Assembly: GCA_947166355.1 (NCBI GenBank) | Contig: CAMVDX010000011.1 | Location: forward strand, 18,883-82,882 | Direction of reading: 5' to 3' | DNA length: 64,000 nucleotides | From: an uncultured Treponema sp. | Lineage (GTDB): Bacteria > Spirochaetota > Spirochaetia > Treponematales > Treponemataceae | Shown: piece after piece, positions 15,256-24,331 of the stretch | Layout: each line of letters begins with the position of its first letter | How positions within the stretch are numbered: position 1 is the stretch's first letter | Position numbers and translations under genes: made by a program | Notes under the pieces: generated by a model | Databases searched by the model: none | What the model was told of the DNA's origin: nothing | The model's input: the letters and a program-made list of their open reading frames with translations, nothing else

Positions 15256-16686
15256 ATGTCAGAAAAAATTTATGAAGAGGCCTGGGAGTACACAATGAAG
15301 GTACTCCATGATTTATATAAATCTCAAAATAAAGAAGATGAATTTAAGCTTTGGTTTAATATGAATTATGTTGAAGATACTATCGACACTATTACTGTGT
15401 CTGTAGCTTCATCTTTCCTTCAGCAGACAATGCAGAAAAAAGGAAATTTTGATATTGTCCTGAAAAAGCTTAAGGAAATTACTGGCCAGGAAGATATTAA
15501 ATTAAACTGTATTGTTGTAAAGGAAGAACGTTCAGAAACTAAAAATTCTGAAACTTCAGATACTGAAAAGCCTTCAAAAAAATCTACTGAATCTGAAACG
15601 ACTTCTTCAAAATCTGATGTTATTGAAAATAAAAAATCAAGTTTTAAAAAACATCAGCTTCTTCAGGAAGAATATACTTTTGATACTTTTATTCCTGGAG
15701 ATAATAGTAACTTCGCTTATAATGCATCTATTGCTGTTGCAAAAAAACCTGGTAAAGAATACAACCCAATTTTGCTTTATGGTGGTTCTGGGTTAGGTAA
15801 GACTCACTTGATGCAGGCTATTGGAAATTATATTTATAACAACGGTGGAGAAAAATTAAAAATCTGTTACGTTTCTGCAGAGACCTTTACTAACGAATTT
15901 ATTTTTTCAACAAAGGAAGGTAAGACTAACGCCTTTAAAAATAAATACAGAAATCTTGATGTTCTTCTTTTGGATGATATTCACTTTTTACAGGGAAAGG
16001 AATCTACACAGGAAGAGCTGTTCTATACTTTCAATGCTCTTCATGAAAAGAAAGCTCAGATGGTATTTACCTGTGACCGTCCAATTAAAGAAATTAAAAA
16101 TATGGCAGCACGTCTGGTAAGCCGTCTTGCTAATGGACTTTGTATTGATTTGCAGCCTCCTAGTTACGAAACTCGTGTTGCAATTCTTCAGAAAAAAATT
16201 GATCTTATGGGAAAAACTCTTTCACAGGACATCATAGAATATATTGCAAAAAATATTGAAACTAATGTTCGTGATCTTGAAGCGGCACTTAATAAAGTTT
16301 TTGGTTATGCTGATCTTGTTGGAAAAACTCCTGACCTTGAAATTACAAAACATCTTTTAAAAGACGTTATGGGTTCTGGAACAATGGAATCAATTTCAAT
16401 TGATGTAATTCAAAAAGTGATTGCAGATAATTATCAGATTTCTGTTGCTGATTTGAAAAGTAAAAAACGTGATAAGAAATTTGTAATTCCACGTCAGATT
16501 GCAATTTATATTGCACGCGAACTTACAGAGATAGCTTATACAGAACTTGGTAATGAATTTGGCGGTAAAGATCATTCTACAATTATGAGTGCTTATAATA
16601 AAATTGCTGAACAAATTAAAATTGATTCTTCACTCGAATCTAAAATACAATTATATATCAGAGAAATTAAGGAGTATAAAAAATAG
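15256..16686 (+). CDS. dnaA: Chromosomal replication initiator DnaA
   Basis: 476 residues. Domain I spans about 1-85, followed by a Ser/Thr/Lys-rich linker (90-135). The AAA+ domain has Walker A GGSGLGKT at 176-183 and the Walker B region LLLDDIHFLQG. Domain IV has the DnaA signature around KDHSTIMSAYNKI. It binds DnaA boxes and unwinds the origin; the nearest perfect boxes are at 8.9 kb. dnaN follows after 308 bp. Confidence 0.98.
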   Translation: MSEKIYEEAWEYTMKVLHDLYKSQNKEDEFKLWFNMNYVEDTIDTITVSVASSFLQQTMQKKGNFDIVLKKLKEITGQEDIKLNCIVVKEERSETKNSETSDTEKPSKKSTESETTSSKSDVIENKKSSFKKHQLLQEEYTFDTFIPGDNSNFAYNASIAVAKKPGKEYNPILLYGGSGLGKTHLMQAIGNYIYNNGGEKLKICYVSAETFTNEFIFSTKEGKTNAFKNKYRNLDVLLLDDIHFLQGKESTQEELFYTFNALHEKKAQMVFTCDRPIKEIKNMAARLVSRLANGLCIDLQPPSYETRVAILQKKIDLMGKTLSQDIIEYIAKNIETNVRDLEAALNKVFGYADLVGKTPDLEITKHLLKDVMGSGTMESISIDVIQKVIADNYQISVADLKSKKRDKKFVIPRQIAIYIARELTEIAYTELGNEFGGKDHSTIMSAYNKIAEQIKIDSSLESKIQLYIREIKEYKK

Positions 16687-16994
16687 GAAATGTCATTTCG
16701 AACTTTATTCTGAATCTATAATAAAGATCCTGAATTAAATTCAAGATGACGTTAAATATAAAAAATTTGTTGCCAACTTGTTGGTTTAAAGTGGATAAAT
16801 CAGCAAAAAAGGATTAAAATGTGGATATGTGGAAAAAAAGTTAATAAAACAAGTAATTTTATTAACAATTTAAATCTTTGTAATATAAAGAAATAAATCT
16901 GTTTTCCACAGTATAAACATAGCTTACTATTACTACTACTAAAATTTAAAAAATTTATAATTAATATACAGGGTGTATAAGGAGAATAAAAAAA
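16687..16994. other. dnaA-dnaN intergenic region with degenerate DnaA boxes
   Basis: A type B repeat fills 16687-16755. Beyond it lie imperfect DnaA boxes: AGTGGATAA (16790-16798), TGTGGATAT (16820-16828), overlapping TGTGGAAAA (16828-16836) and TTTTCCACA (16902-16910), in AT-rich DNA. None is a perfect TTATCCACA. They could be a secondary DnaA-binding or dnaN control region. The dnaN ribosome binding site is at the right end. Confidence 0.5.
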
Positions 16995-18122
16995 ATGAAA
17001 TTTACATTCGACAGAGACGCAATGATAAAAGAAATTTCAATTGCGCAGGAAATTATTACTAATAAAAGTCCTGTTTCAATTCTTTCTAATATCTTAATCA
17101 TAGCCGAAAATAATTCACTTACAATTAAGGCTACAGATTCAACAGTTAAGTTTACAACTGTTATTCCAGTTGATGTTCAGGAAGAAGGACGTACTACAAT
17201 TTTCTGTGACAAGTTTATGAGCATTCTTTCTTCTTTACCTTCTGGAGAAATTGAATTCATTCAGGAAGATATTGGTGTAACAATTAAGCCGATTGCAAAA
17301 CGTGTTAAGTTCCAGCTTAAGAGTCAGGCCAGTGATAAATTTCCTGAAGTTGGTACAAGTGAAAATATTCCTTTCTTCGAACTTCCTTCAAAAGATTTTA
17401 AAGAGATGATTCGTGAAACTATTTTTGCAGTTTCTGATGATCGTAACAGATATTTTATGACAGGTGTTTATTTCGTAAAAAATGGAGATACACTTACCAT
17501 GGTTGCTACAGATGGACGTCGTCTATCTTGTGATAACAAAACAGGATTTAGTATTCCTGATTTTCAGCCTGCAATTATTCCTACAAAAATTCTTTCTTGT
17601 ATTCTTAAGAATGCTCCGGAAGAAGGAAACATTCAGATTGCAGTTGTTGAAAAATCAATCTTTGTAAAATTTGGAAATGTAGAATTTTCTTCTGTGCTTA
17701 TTGAAGGACAGTACCCTAACTACCAGAAGGTAATTCCAGAAAGTCTTACAAAATCTTTCATGGTAAATAAAGCAGATCTTGATGCTGCTCTTAAACGAAC
17801 AACAATCATGGTTGATAAAAAAGTAAGCAGAATTATTTTCAAGATTTCTTCTGGTGTTCTTAAATTGATTTCTCCTGAATCTGATATTGGTAATGCTGAT
17901 GAAGAGATTCCTTGCCGTTATGATGGTCAGGCAATTTCTATGGCTTTGAATTTCACTTATGTTACTGAACCACTTAAAGTAATTGATTCAGAAAATATTG
18001 TTTTTGATTTTAATATTTCTGAAAGTACAAATGATGGTGAAGCAAATATTACTAAGGCTGTAATTATGCGCTCTGAAGCTGGCAGTGATTACATCCATGT
18101 AATTATGCCGATGAACTATTAA
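16995..18122 (+). CDS. dnaN: DNA polymerase III beta sliding clamp
   Basis: 375 residues beginning MKFTFDRDAMIKEISIAQEIITNKSP and ending in YIHVIMPMNY, the expected clamp-type C-terminus. Three repeated domains form the dimeric ring that tethers Pol III to DNA. AAGGAG lies 11 nt before the ATG. Tandem hairpins after the stop separate it from recF. Confidence 0.97.
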   Translation: MKFTFDRDAMIKEISIAQEIITNKSPVSILSNILIIAENNSLTIKATDSTVKFTTVIPVDVQEEGRTTIFCDKFMSILSSLPSGEIEFIQEDIGVTIKPIAKRVKFQLKSQASDKFPEVGTSENIPFFELPSKDFKEMIRETIFAVSDDRNRYFMTGVYFVKNGDTLTMVATDGRRLSCDNKTGFSIPDFQPAIIPTKILSCILKNAPEEGNIQIAVVEKSIFVKFGNVEFSSVLIEGQYPNYQKVIPESLTKSFMVNKADLDAALKRTTIMVDKKVSRIIFKISSGVLKLISPESDIGNADEEIPCRYDGQAISMALNFTYVTEPLKVIDSENIVFDFNISESTNDGEANITKAVIMRSEAGSDYIHVIMPMNY

Positions 18123-18179
18123 AGAAAACTGCATTTGCAGTTTTCTTTAATAACTAGTTTTTGCTTTGCAAAAACTAGT
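18121..18179 (+). terminator. Two tandem perfect hairpins between dnaN and recF
   Basis: A 13-bp perfect stem (18121-18133 with 18136-18148, core ACTGCATTTGCAGT) overlaps the dnaN stop and has T-rich arms. A second perfect 12-bp stem follows (18153-18164 with 18168-18179, ACTAGTTTTTGC), then AGTATTTT. Together they could terminate or attenuate dnaN transcription ahead of recF, or stabilise the dnaN 3' end. Confidence 0.6.
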
Positions 18180-18197
18180 AGTATTTTAAGACATCTT

Positions 18198-18213
18198 ACT
18201 AATTATCGTTAGT
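18198..18213. promoter_or_regulatory. ACTAAC palindrome just upstream of recF
   Basis: ACTAATTATCGTTAGT, one arm slightly degenerate, ends 10 bp before the recF ATG. It belongs to the recurring palindrome family also seen near gyrA, gyrB and the GH43/S41 pair. Confidence 0.5.
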
Positions 18214-18223
18214 AAATTTATTT

Positions 18224-19324
18224 ATGCCGTTTTTATATCAAACTTTTTACAATTTCCGAAATCTTAAAAATGATACGATAGACCTTTCGAATAGAGAGGT
18301 CTATTTTGTCGGTGAAAACGGGCAGGGCAAGAGTAACATTCTTGAATCACTTTATTATGCTGCGTATGGAATTTCTTTTAGAACTCATGTTGATGGTCAG
18401 ATTGTAAAAAAGGGTGAAAAAAATTTCAGTGTTAATTCAATGTACAGAAAAGGTGAAGATGATGTTCAAAAGATTTCTGTAATTTTTGAAAATAACAAAA
18501 AACGAATAGAAAAAAACGGAAGAAAAATTCAGGATAGAAAAGAGCTTATTAATACAATACCGTGCATTCTTTTTTGTCATGATGATTTAAGATTTGCAAC
18601 CGGCGAACCGGAGGCACGCAGATTTTTTATAGACCAGTCACTTACACTTTATGATTCAACTTACATTGATGATTTAAGAAATTACAAAAAAATTTTAAAG
18701 AGTAGAAATTTAATTTTAAAAAATCATCAGTATGATATGCTTGATGTTTATGACAGTCAGCTTGCACAATACGGTTTGATTATTCAGGAAAAACGTAAAA
18801 AAGCAGTTTTTCTTTTTAATCAAATTTTTGGAAAAGTTTTTGCAGAGATTACAGGCATAGAAGGACTTTCTATAAGTTATCATCCGTCGTGGAAAGAACA
18901 GGATTTGGAAGGTCAAAAAATTTTTCCTGCTTCGCAGGATATTTTAAATTTACTTATAACTAACCGTGAACGAGATAAGAATCTTGAAACAACTTTATCC
19001 GGCCCGCACCGTGATCGAATAGATTTTGTAATGGATCATCATCTTTTTATTCCTACTGCTTCAACCGGACAGTGTCGTTTAATTTCACTTTTATTGCGGG
19101 TTGCCCAATCAATTTATTATACTCGCGCGACTGGCCTTCGGCCAGTACTTTTAATGGACGATGTTCTTCTTGAACTGGATCCTGATAAAAGAGCAAAATT
19201 AACAGCAATGCTTCCGGAATATGATCAGCTCTTTTGTACATTTTTACCGGGCGAACCTTATGAAAGGTATATGCACGATACTACAAAAATTTATAAAATA
19301 AAAAACGGTGAATGGTATGAATGA
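18224..19324 (+). CDS. recF: RecF, ssDNA gap-repair and recombination mediator ATPase
   Basis: 366 residues with Walker A GENGQGKSN at about 30-38, the FCHDDLRFATGEPEARRFF segment characteristic of RecF, an ABC-like signature region around STGQCRL, and Walker B PVLLMDDVLLELD. RecF with RecO and RecR loads RecA at gaps. No clear ribosome binding site precedes the ATG. Its stop overlaps the start of dciA. Confidence 0.96.
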   Translation: MPFLYQTFYNFRNLKNDTIDLSNREVYFVGENGQGKSNILESLYYAAYGISFRTHVDGQIVKKGEKNFSVNSMYRKGEDDVQKISVIFENNKKRIEKNGRKIQDRKELINTIPCILFCHDDLRFATGEPEARRFFIDQSLTLYDSTYIDDLRNYKKILKSRNLILKNHQYDMLDVYDSQLAQYGLIIQEKRKKAVFLFNQIFGKVFAEITGIEGLSISYHPSWKEQDLEGQKIFPASQDILNLLITNRERDKNLETTLSGPHRDRIDFVMDHHLFIPTASTGQCRLISLLLRVAQSIYYTRATGLRPVLLMDDVLLELDPDKRAKLTAMLPEYDQLFCTFLPGEPYERYMHDTTKIYKIKNGEWYE

Positions 19325-19916
19325 AAAAATAATTTCCGCCGCCGACATTATGATGCAGGTAGCCAATATAGGAACTTCAGAAGCAAATGAAATTTGTACT
19401 GTCTGGAAAAAAGTTGTTTCTGGTGTTCATTCTATAAAACATGAGAATGAAGATAGCGAAAAAAGAATGCCGATTGGCGAAAGACTTGCCGGAAATACAC
19501 GGGTTATAGATTTGAAAAATGGAGTTCTGTTAGTTGAGACTGACCATCCCGGCTGGATACAGTATTTGAGAATGTATCAGAAATTTATTATCAATGGTCT
19601 TAAGATGAATTTGCCAGAATTGAAAATCAGTTCTTTTGCTTTTAGGGTTGCGGGTGAAAAAATAAGTCTTAGTGAAACCTATGAACAACAGCTTGCAAAA
19701 TCTCGTAAAGAACAGGCGGCTGCACTTGAAAGACAGGAACAAGAACTTGCAGAATATGAAAAAAAATCAAGAGGCTCAGAAAAGCAGAATTCTAAAAATT
19801 TTTCCGCCGCTGCAAGCAGCGGTTCTAAAAATTCGTCATCTTCATTGCCTCCTGAGCTTCTTGCTAAATTTGACAGTATTCGCAAGAGTATGTTGACCAA
19901 TTCCGATAATAAATGA
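19317..19916 (+). CDS. dciA: DUF721 protein, DciA-like replicative helicase loader
   Basis: 199 residues. The N-terminal half (about 1-115) fits DUF721/DciA: ICTVWKKVV, a GERLAGNTRV segment and LLVETDHPGWIQYLRMYQ. The C-terminal 80 residues are a charged coiled-coil and Ser-rich tail. DciA is the ancestral partner that helps load DnaB, and its place after recF near the origin is typical for spirochaetes. The ATG at 19317 overlaps the recF stop by 8 bp; a GTG 9 nt earlier is an alternative start. Confidence 0.8.
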   Translation: MNEKIISAADIMMQVANIGTSEANEICTVWKKVVSGVHSIKHENEDSEKRMPIGERLAGNTRVIDLKNGVLLVETDHPGWIQYLRMYQKFIINGLKMNLPELKISSFAFRVAGEKISLSETYEQQLAKSRKEQAAALERQEQELAEYEKKSRGSEKQNSKNFSAAASSGSKNSSSSLPPELLAKFDSIRKSMLTNSDNK

Positions 19917-19981
19917 TATATTTTATTACTATTTTTGAATTCTTTTGAAAATTAAAATTATTGATATAAGGAGTACGTTCC

Positions 19982-20137
19982 ATGAAAAGAACATATCAAC
20001 CAAGCAAAGTAAAACGCAACAGAAAATTTGGCTTCAGAGCTCGTATGGCAACAAAGGGCGGACGTAAAGTTTTGGCTCGCAGACGTGCAAAGGGTCGCGC
20101 AAAACTTTCAGTTTCTGACGAAAAGAAGAAGTACTAA
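19982..20137 (+). CDS. rpmH: Ribosomal protein L34
   Basis: 51 residues, [18 protein letters not shown]..., the standard L34 sequence with a basic centre and a slightly extended C-terminus ending in DEKKKY. AAGGAG lies 8 nt before the ATG. It is a component of the large ribosomal subunit. The rpmH-rnpA-yidD-yidC-jag order is the canonical origin-proximal cluster. Confidence 0.98.
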   Translation: MKRTYQPSKVKRNRKFGFRARMATKGGRKVLARRRAKGRAKLSVSDEKKKY

Positions 20138-20147
20138 TTTTTTAGGG

Positions 20148-20510
20148 ATGGAAACAGACTTGATAAAAACGGGATTTTTTAAACGTGAAGAGCGGATAAA
20201 GAATCCCGCTGATTTTAAGAAACTGTTTAAAAACGGAAAAAAGATAAGTATTCCGGGTGCAAAGCTTTTCTATTTAGAAAACGGACTTGGAATGAATCGT
20301 GTCGGTTTTCCTTTGATGCGCGGCTACGGTAACGCGGTCGAAAGGAACTTATCAAAAAGATACAGCCGTGAAGTCTATCGATTACTAAAATCACATCTGA
20401 ACACCGGATATGACATGTTGTTTTTAATATATCCCGGAAATGATTCGTTCTACTCGCGATGTGATCAAATTCGTTTATTGTGTCAAAAGGCAGGATTAAT
20501 TCAGGAATAA
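20148..20510 (+). CDS. rnpA: Ribonuclease P protein component
   Basis: About 120 residues from ATG 20148, 10 bp after rpmH. The RNR-type motif appears as [16 protein letters not shown], preceded by [14 protein letters not shown], a diverged form of the family signature. It binds RNase P RNA to mature tRNA 5' ends. A TTG at 20160 is an alternative start with a better-placed AGGG. Longer in-frame extensions upstream overlap rpmH and are not credible. Confidence 0.93.
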   Translation: METDLIKTGFFKREERIKNPADFKKLFKNGKKISIPGAKLFYLENGLGMNRVGFPLMRGYGNAVERNLSKRYSREVYRLLKSHLNTGYDMLFLIYPGNDSFYSRCDQIRLLCQKAGLIQE

Positions 20511-20514
20511 GGCT

Positions 20515-20772
20515 ATGTTGAATTTTTTGGTCGGCCGTATTATTAGTGCCATTAAAAAATTTTTCACTAAGTTTTTCTGTTTTTTAATTCGTGCTTATCA
20601 AATTTGTATTTCGCCATTGCATGGGCCAACCTGCAGATTTACTCCCACTTGTTCTGCATACGCGCTTGAAGCAATTCAAAAATACGGACCTGGTAAGGGT
20701 CTTTTACTTTCAATTAAACGAGTTCTCAAATGCAATCCATTTCACGAAGGCGGATACGACCCAGTTCCCTAA
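20515..20772 (+). CDS. yidD: Membrane protein insertion efficiency factor YidD
   Basis: 85 residues with the family hallmarks [27 protein letters not shown] and [18 protein letters not shown], including the conserved cysteines. It aids YidC-dependent insertion at the inner membrane. It starts 4 bp after rnpA. Confidence 0.96.
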   Translation: MLNFLVGRIISAIKKFFTKFFCFLIRAYQICISPLHGPTCRFTPTCSAYALEAIQKYGPGKGLLLSIKRVLKCNPFHEGGYDPVP

Positions 20773-20839
20773 CGAACGTTCGTAAGTTATCCGCTTAAAA
20801 CTGCTTACAGCGGTTTACACAACACAGGAGACAAAAAAC

Positions 20840-22675
20840 GTGGATAAGAATACTATTTGGGCGATTGTCCTTTCTACACTTGTAATTATTGCTTCTTATC
20901 TGATTTTGCCTAAGTTTTTCCCTGGATTAAATCCGGCTTTTGGAAGACAGGCAGCTCAGGTACAGACTGAACAGGCTGATGATGCAGAACCACAGGAGCT
21001 TGATCTTTCTGGTATGGAAGATAATGCAGCAGTTTTTGCTGATGCAGATTTGGAAGAAGATGAAACAGAAGCTTCTGAAAATGAACAGCCTGCCCTGATT
21101 GAGCAGAAATATACTATTAGAACTGATAAAGTAGAGGCCATCTTTACAAATAAGGGTGGAGATATTATCAGCTATAAGCTGCTCGACCATAAGGATATGG
21201 ATACAAATGATTTTGTTCAGCTTTCTGATAACATCAATAACAAGAACAGAACCTGCGCAATTGCATTTGGCGGTGCAGATGCAAAAATCATTGATGAAAT
21301 CTTCAATACAGAAATCACTGATAAAACAATTACATTTACAAAAACAATGAATGTAAGCGGCAAGAAAACAACTCTCCGTAAGGTTTATACTTTTATGGAT
21401 GGAGAATATGTTTTCAAGCTGGATGTTTTAATTCACACAGCTGATACTACTGGCCTTGATATTGGAGGAACTTCTTATACAATCAGAACTTCTCCACAGA
21501 TTGGTCCGCACTATGATCCTAAACAGAACCGCTACGAACGTCGAGAGTTCATTGCTTACAATGGTCAGAAATATAAAAAGATTATGTTGAGCAATGGTCA
21601 ATTTAAAGACTATGGAAAGGATTTTATCTGGAGCGGTATTGCCGGTAAATATTTCGTTGAGCTTGTAATTCCGGCCGAAGCTGAAAAGATTAGTGGAGTT
21701 CATTATTCTTCTAATGTAGAAGTAAATAATTATGCAAATGCTCAGGCTTTGATTGGTCGTACAGCGTTTACAGGTTCTGATATTTCTGATACTTACTATA
21801 TGTATTTTGGACCTCGTAATGATAAGGATCTTAAGCGCTACAACATTGCAGAAAATAACGGCTGGAATCTTGGTGGTAAAAAAGTTAGTCAGGCTTTACA
21901 GACAAGCGGCTGGCTTAACTGGCTTGAAAAGATTCTTAAGGTTGTGCTTGAGTTCTTGAATAAGCTTGTTCATAACTGGGGTATTTCAATCATCATTATG
22001 ACTATCCTTCTTAAAGTGATTATGTTCCCGCTTTCTAAAAAGCAGTCGCTCGGTTCACTTAAGATGCAGGAGCTTCAGCCAAAAATGAAGGCTCTTCAGG
22101 AAAAATATAAGAATGATCAGCAGAAGCTTCAGCAGGAAACTTCTAAGCTTTATCAGCAGGCTGGTTATAATCCTGCAAGCGGATGTCTTCCAATGTTGTT
22201 CCAGTTCCTCGTGCTCTTTGCAATGTATAATCTGTTCAATAACTACTTTGAGTTCCGCGGAGCTATGTTTATTCCTCACTGGATTCCAGATCTTTCTACT
22301 GGAGATGTTGTAAAGACTTTCAATTTCAACATTCCGCTTCTTGGAAATCAGCTTCGTCTTTTGCCTGTAATTTATGTGGCAACTCAGTTGTTATCTGGTA
22401 AGATTACTCAGTATGGTCAGACTGCTGCACCTGGTCAGAGTCAGACTACAATGAAGTTTATGATGTACGGTATGCCTCTTATGTTCTTCTTTATGTTCTA
22501 TAATGCACCGTCTGGACTTTTGTTGTACTGGCTTACAAGTAATGTTCTTCAGATTTTCCAGCAGTTGATTATCAACAAGATGATGAAGGAAAAAAGAGCA
22601 GAAAAAGAAAACGTTGGATTTACTGCAAAAGAACAGAAAACACTTCCACCTAAGGCTAAGGGAAAGAAAAAGTGA
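20840..22675 (+). CDS. yidC: Membrane protein insertase YidC
   Basis: 611 residues, Gram-negative form: an N-terminal membrane anchor (about 5-28), an acidic linker, a large periplasmic P1 domain (about 90-340), then the conserved five-helix insertase core with ILLKVIMFPLSKKQ and the QELQPKMKALQEKY hairpin, ending in a lysine-rich tail. It inserts and folds inner-membrane proteins with or without Sec. The start is GTG with AGGAG 9 nt upstream. Confidence 0.97.
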   Translation: MDKNTIWAIVLSTLVIIASYLILPKFFPGLNPAFGRQAAQVQTEQADDAEPQELDLSGMEDNAAVFADADLEEDETEASENEQPALIEQKYTIRTDKVEAIFTNKGGDIISYKLLDHKDMDTNDFVQLSDNINNKNRTCAIAFGGADAKIIDEIFNTEITDKTITFTKTMNVSGKKTTLRKVYTFMDGEYVFKLDVLIHTADTTGLDIGGTSYTIRTSPQIGPHYDPKQNRYERREFIAYNGQKYKKIMLSNGQFKDYGKDFIWSGIAGKYFVELVIPAEAEKISGVHYSSNVEVNNYANAQALIGRTAFTGSDISDTYYMYFGPRNDKDLKRYNIAENNGWNLGGKKVSQALQTSGWLNWLEKILKVVLEFLNKLVHNWGISIIIMTILLKVIMFPLSKKQSLGSLKMQELQPKMKALQEKYKNDQQKLQQETSKLYQQAGYNPASGCLPMLFQFLVLFAMYNLFNNYFEFRGAMFIPHWIPDLSTGDVVKTFNFNIPLLGNQLRLLPVIYVATQLLSGKITQYGQTAAPGQSQTTMKFMMYGMPLMFFFMFYNAPSGLLLYWLTSNVLQIFQQLIINKMMKEKRAEKENVGFTAKEQKTLPPKAKGKKK

Positions 22676-22760
22676 TTTCGATACGCCCTTCGGGCTACTC
22701 AATCACCGGTGGTTGGAGTAGTACGGTGCAAAAGCACCTATCGTATCGAAACCACATGTG
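22675..22760. repeat. Type C dispersed repeat after yidC, two copies head to head
   Basis: A TTTCGATACGCCCTTCGGGC..CTCAATCACC copy is followed by an inverted GGTGGTTGGAG...TATCGAAACCAC copy with 30 bp of different loop sequence. It could fold into paired hairpins in the yidC-khpB transcript. Confidence 0.75.
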
Positions 22761-22788
22761 ATGATGACTATTATAGGAGATAAATAAA

Positions 22789-23490
22789 ATGACTTACGAG
22801 TTTGAAGGAAAAACTGAAAAAGAAGCTATTGAAATGGCTGTAAACGAGCTTGGTCTTGAAAGAGATCAGTTTGATGTTGAGATTCTTGAAACACAGAAAA
22901 ATTCACTTTTTAAAAAAGGTTATGTAAAAATCAGAGTTCATACTCTTGATGATAGTGAAGGCAGTTCAAGCTGGGCAGGAAGCGCATCTGAAGAAAAGCA
23001 TTCTCGTCTTGTTGCAGATCCACTCCCACAGGGTGAGTTTGAGCAGAAGCTCATTGAGTTCATCCAGAATGTAGTTGAAAAAATGGGTTACGATGTAAAG
23101 ATTGAAGTTTCTTACCGAGAGGAAAAGAAGCTTGGTATTCGTCTTGATTCTTCTTATTCTTCAATTCTTATTGGACGTAAAGGTAAGAATCTTGATGCTC
23201 TTCAGCTGCTTGCCAACATTTACGCTGGCCGTCTTGGTCACGAAGAAGTTCGCGTAATTCTTGATACAGAAAATTACAGAATTAGACGTGAGGAGACACT
23301 TGTTCGTCTTGCATATACAACAGCAGATAAGGTTAGACTTTCACATAATTCTATTTTGCTTGAGCCGATGAATCCGTTTGAGCGCCGTCTTATTCATACA
23401 ACTTTGAATGATATTCCAGATGTAGAAACAAAGAGTGAAGGTGAGGGCGTATTTAAGCAGGTCCGCGTTCTTTATAAAGGAATCCGCTAA
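22789..23490 (+). CDS. khpB: KhpB (Jag), KH/R3H-domain RNA-binding protein
   Basis: 233 residues: an N-terminal Jag_N domain (about 1-50, ending KKGYVKI), a KH domain containing SILIGRKGKNLDALQ, and a C-terminal R3H segment with MNPFERRLIHTTL. KhpB partners KhpA in post-transcriptional control and cell-wall homeostasis. AGGAG lies 9 nt before the ATG. Its stop overlaps the next start (TAATG). Confidence 0.94.
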   Translation: MTYEFEGKTEKEAIEMAVNELGLERDQFDVEILETQKNSLFKKGYVKIRVHTLDDSEGSSSWAGSASEEKHSRLVADPLPQGEFEQKLIEFIQNVVEKMGYDVKIEVSYREEKKLGIRLDSSYSSILIGRKGKNLDALQLLANIYAGRLGHEEVRVILDTENYRIRREETLVRLAYTTADKVRLSHNSILLEPMNPFERRLIHTTLNDIPDVETKSEGEGVFKQVRVLYKGIR

Positions 23491-24320
23491 TGGGATTAAG
23501 ATTTAACAACAAACTATCGTTAGTTAGGAAACTAACCACTGTCGTTGTTGCAGGCGTTTTTTTCGGAGGCTTTTGTTTTTCTGGAGAAAACGCTAAAGCA
23601 AAAGAACTTGTAAGTTCTCAGTATTATAATGCTCTTATTTCAAAGGGTACTGTTTCTGAATATCGGGATGACGGTTCTAAAGGATTTAAGCTTCTTCCAA
23701 AGTCTGTTTATGATGATAAAATAAACGAAAGCCAGATTGTTAAGGAAGAAAAAAATTACCCTTATACTTATGAAGGGCTTTACCTTCTTTCAAAAAATGA
23801 TTTGCTTGCAAATGGAAAATCCGGAAAAAGTACAATTACGATTGATGATGTTTCAGTTGTTGTGCGTTCGGTTTCTAAGATGCAGGGAATGATGTATTAT
23901 TCGACAACAAAAAAGAAAGAATGTGTTTTGTATGAAAAAGCCTATATGATTAAGGGCAATGGTGACAAAACAAAAATTGCAGACCAGAATACAGGAAATG
24001 CAGACGGCCAGGTTTCATACTGTCTTCAGGATGATAACAGCTTTGGTGTGAATACTTATAAGCTTTCTTATTTTCAGAAAGAAGACACTTTGCTTTGTCG
24101 TTTTGAAATTCTTGATAAAATGGGACTCGGTCCTTTCAATGCAATCTATCCGGGAAAAATGGTTATCAATATTCTTGTGATTGATTGTGGAGATGACCTT
24201 CTGCTTTATTTGAATACTGATTTGGACAGCATAAAATTTCCAGGCATTAAGGGTCAGATAACTGATTCAATGTCCAGCCGAATGGATGCTGTTTACAAAT
24301 GGTTTATAACTCAATTCTAA
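23490..24320 (+). CDS. Secreted protein of unknown function
   Basis: 276 residues with a signal peptide (about 1-33, SLVRKLTTVVVAGVFFGGFCFS, then a cleavage region near ENAKA). The rest is a mixed, lysine-rich soluble domain without recognisable motifs; it is probably periplasmic. Translation is coupled to khpB through the overlapping stop and start. The codons for residues 8-14 contain the ACTATCGTTAGT palindrome. Confidence 0.7.
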   Translation: MGLRFNNKLSLVRKLTTVVVAGVFFGGFCFSGENAKAKELVSSQYYNALISKGTVSEYRDDGSKGFKLLPKSVYDDKINESQIVKEEKNYPYTYEGLYLLSKNDLLANGKSGKSTITIDDVSVVVRSVSKMQGMMYYSTTKKKECVLYEKAYMIKGNGDKTKIADQNTGNADGQVSYCLQDDNSFGVNTYKLSYFQKEDTLLCRFEILDKMGLGPFNAIYPGKMVINILVIDCGDDLLLYLNTDLDSIKFPGIKGQITDSMSSRMDAVYKWFITQF

Positions 24321-24331
24321 GAGGAAAAAAA

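Noticed and set aside
16790..16910. Primary origin in the dnaA-dnaN gap
   Set aside because: Its DnaA boxes are all imperfect. It was kept as a possible secondary site, since the 8.9-kb boxes are perfect.
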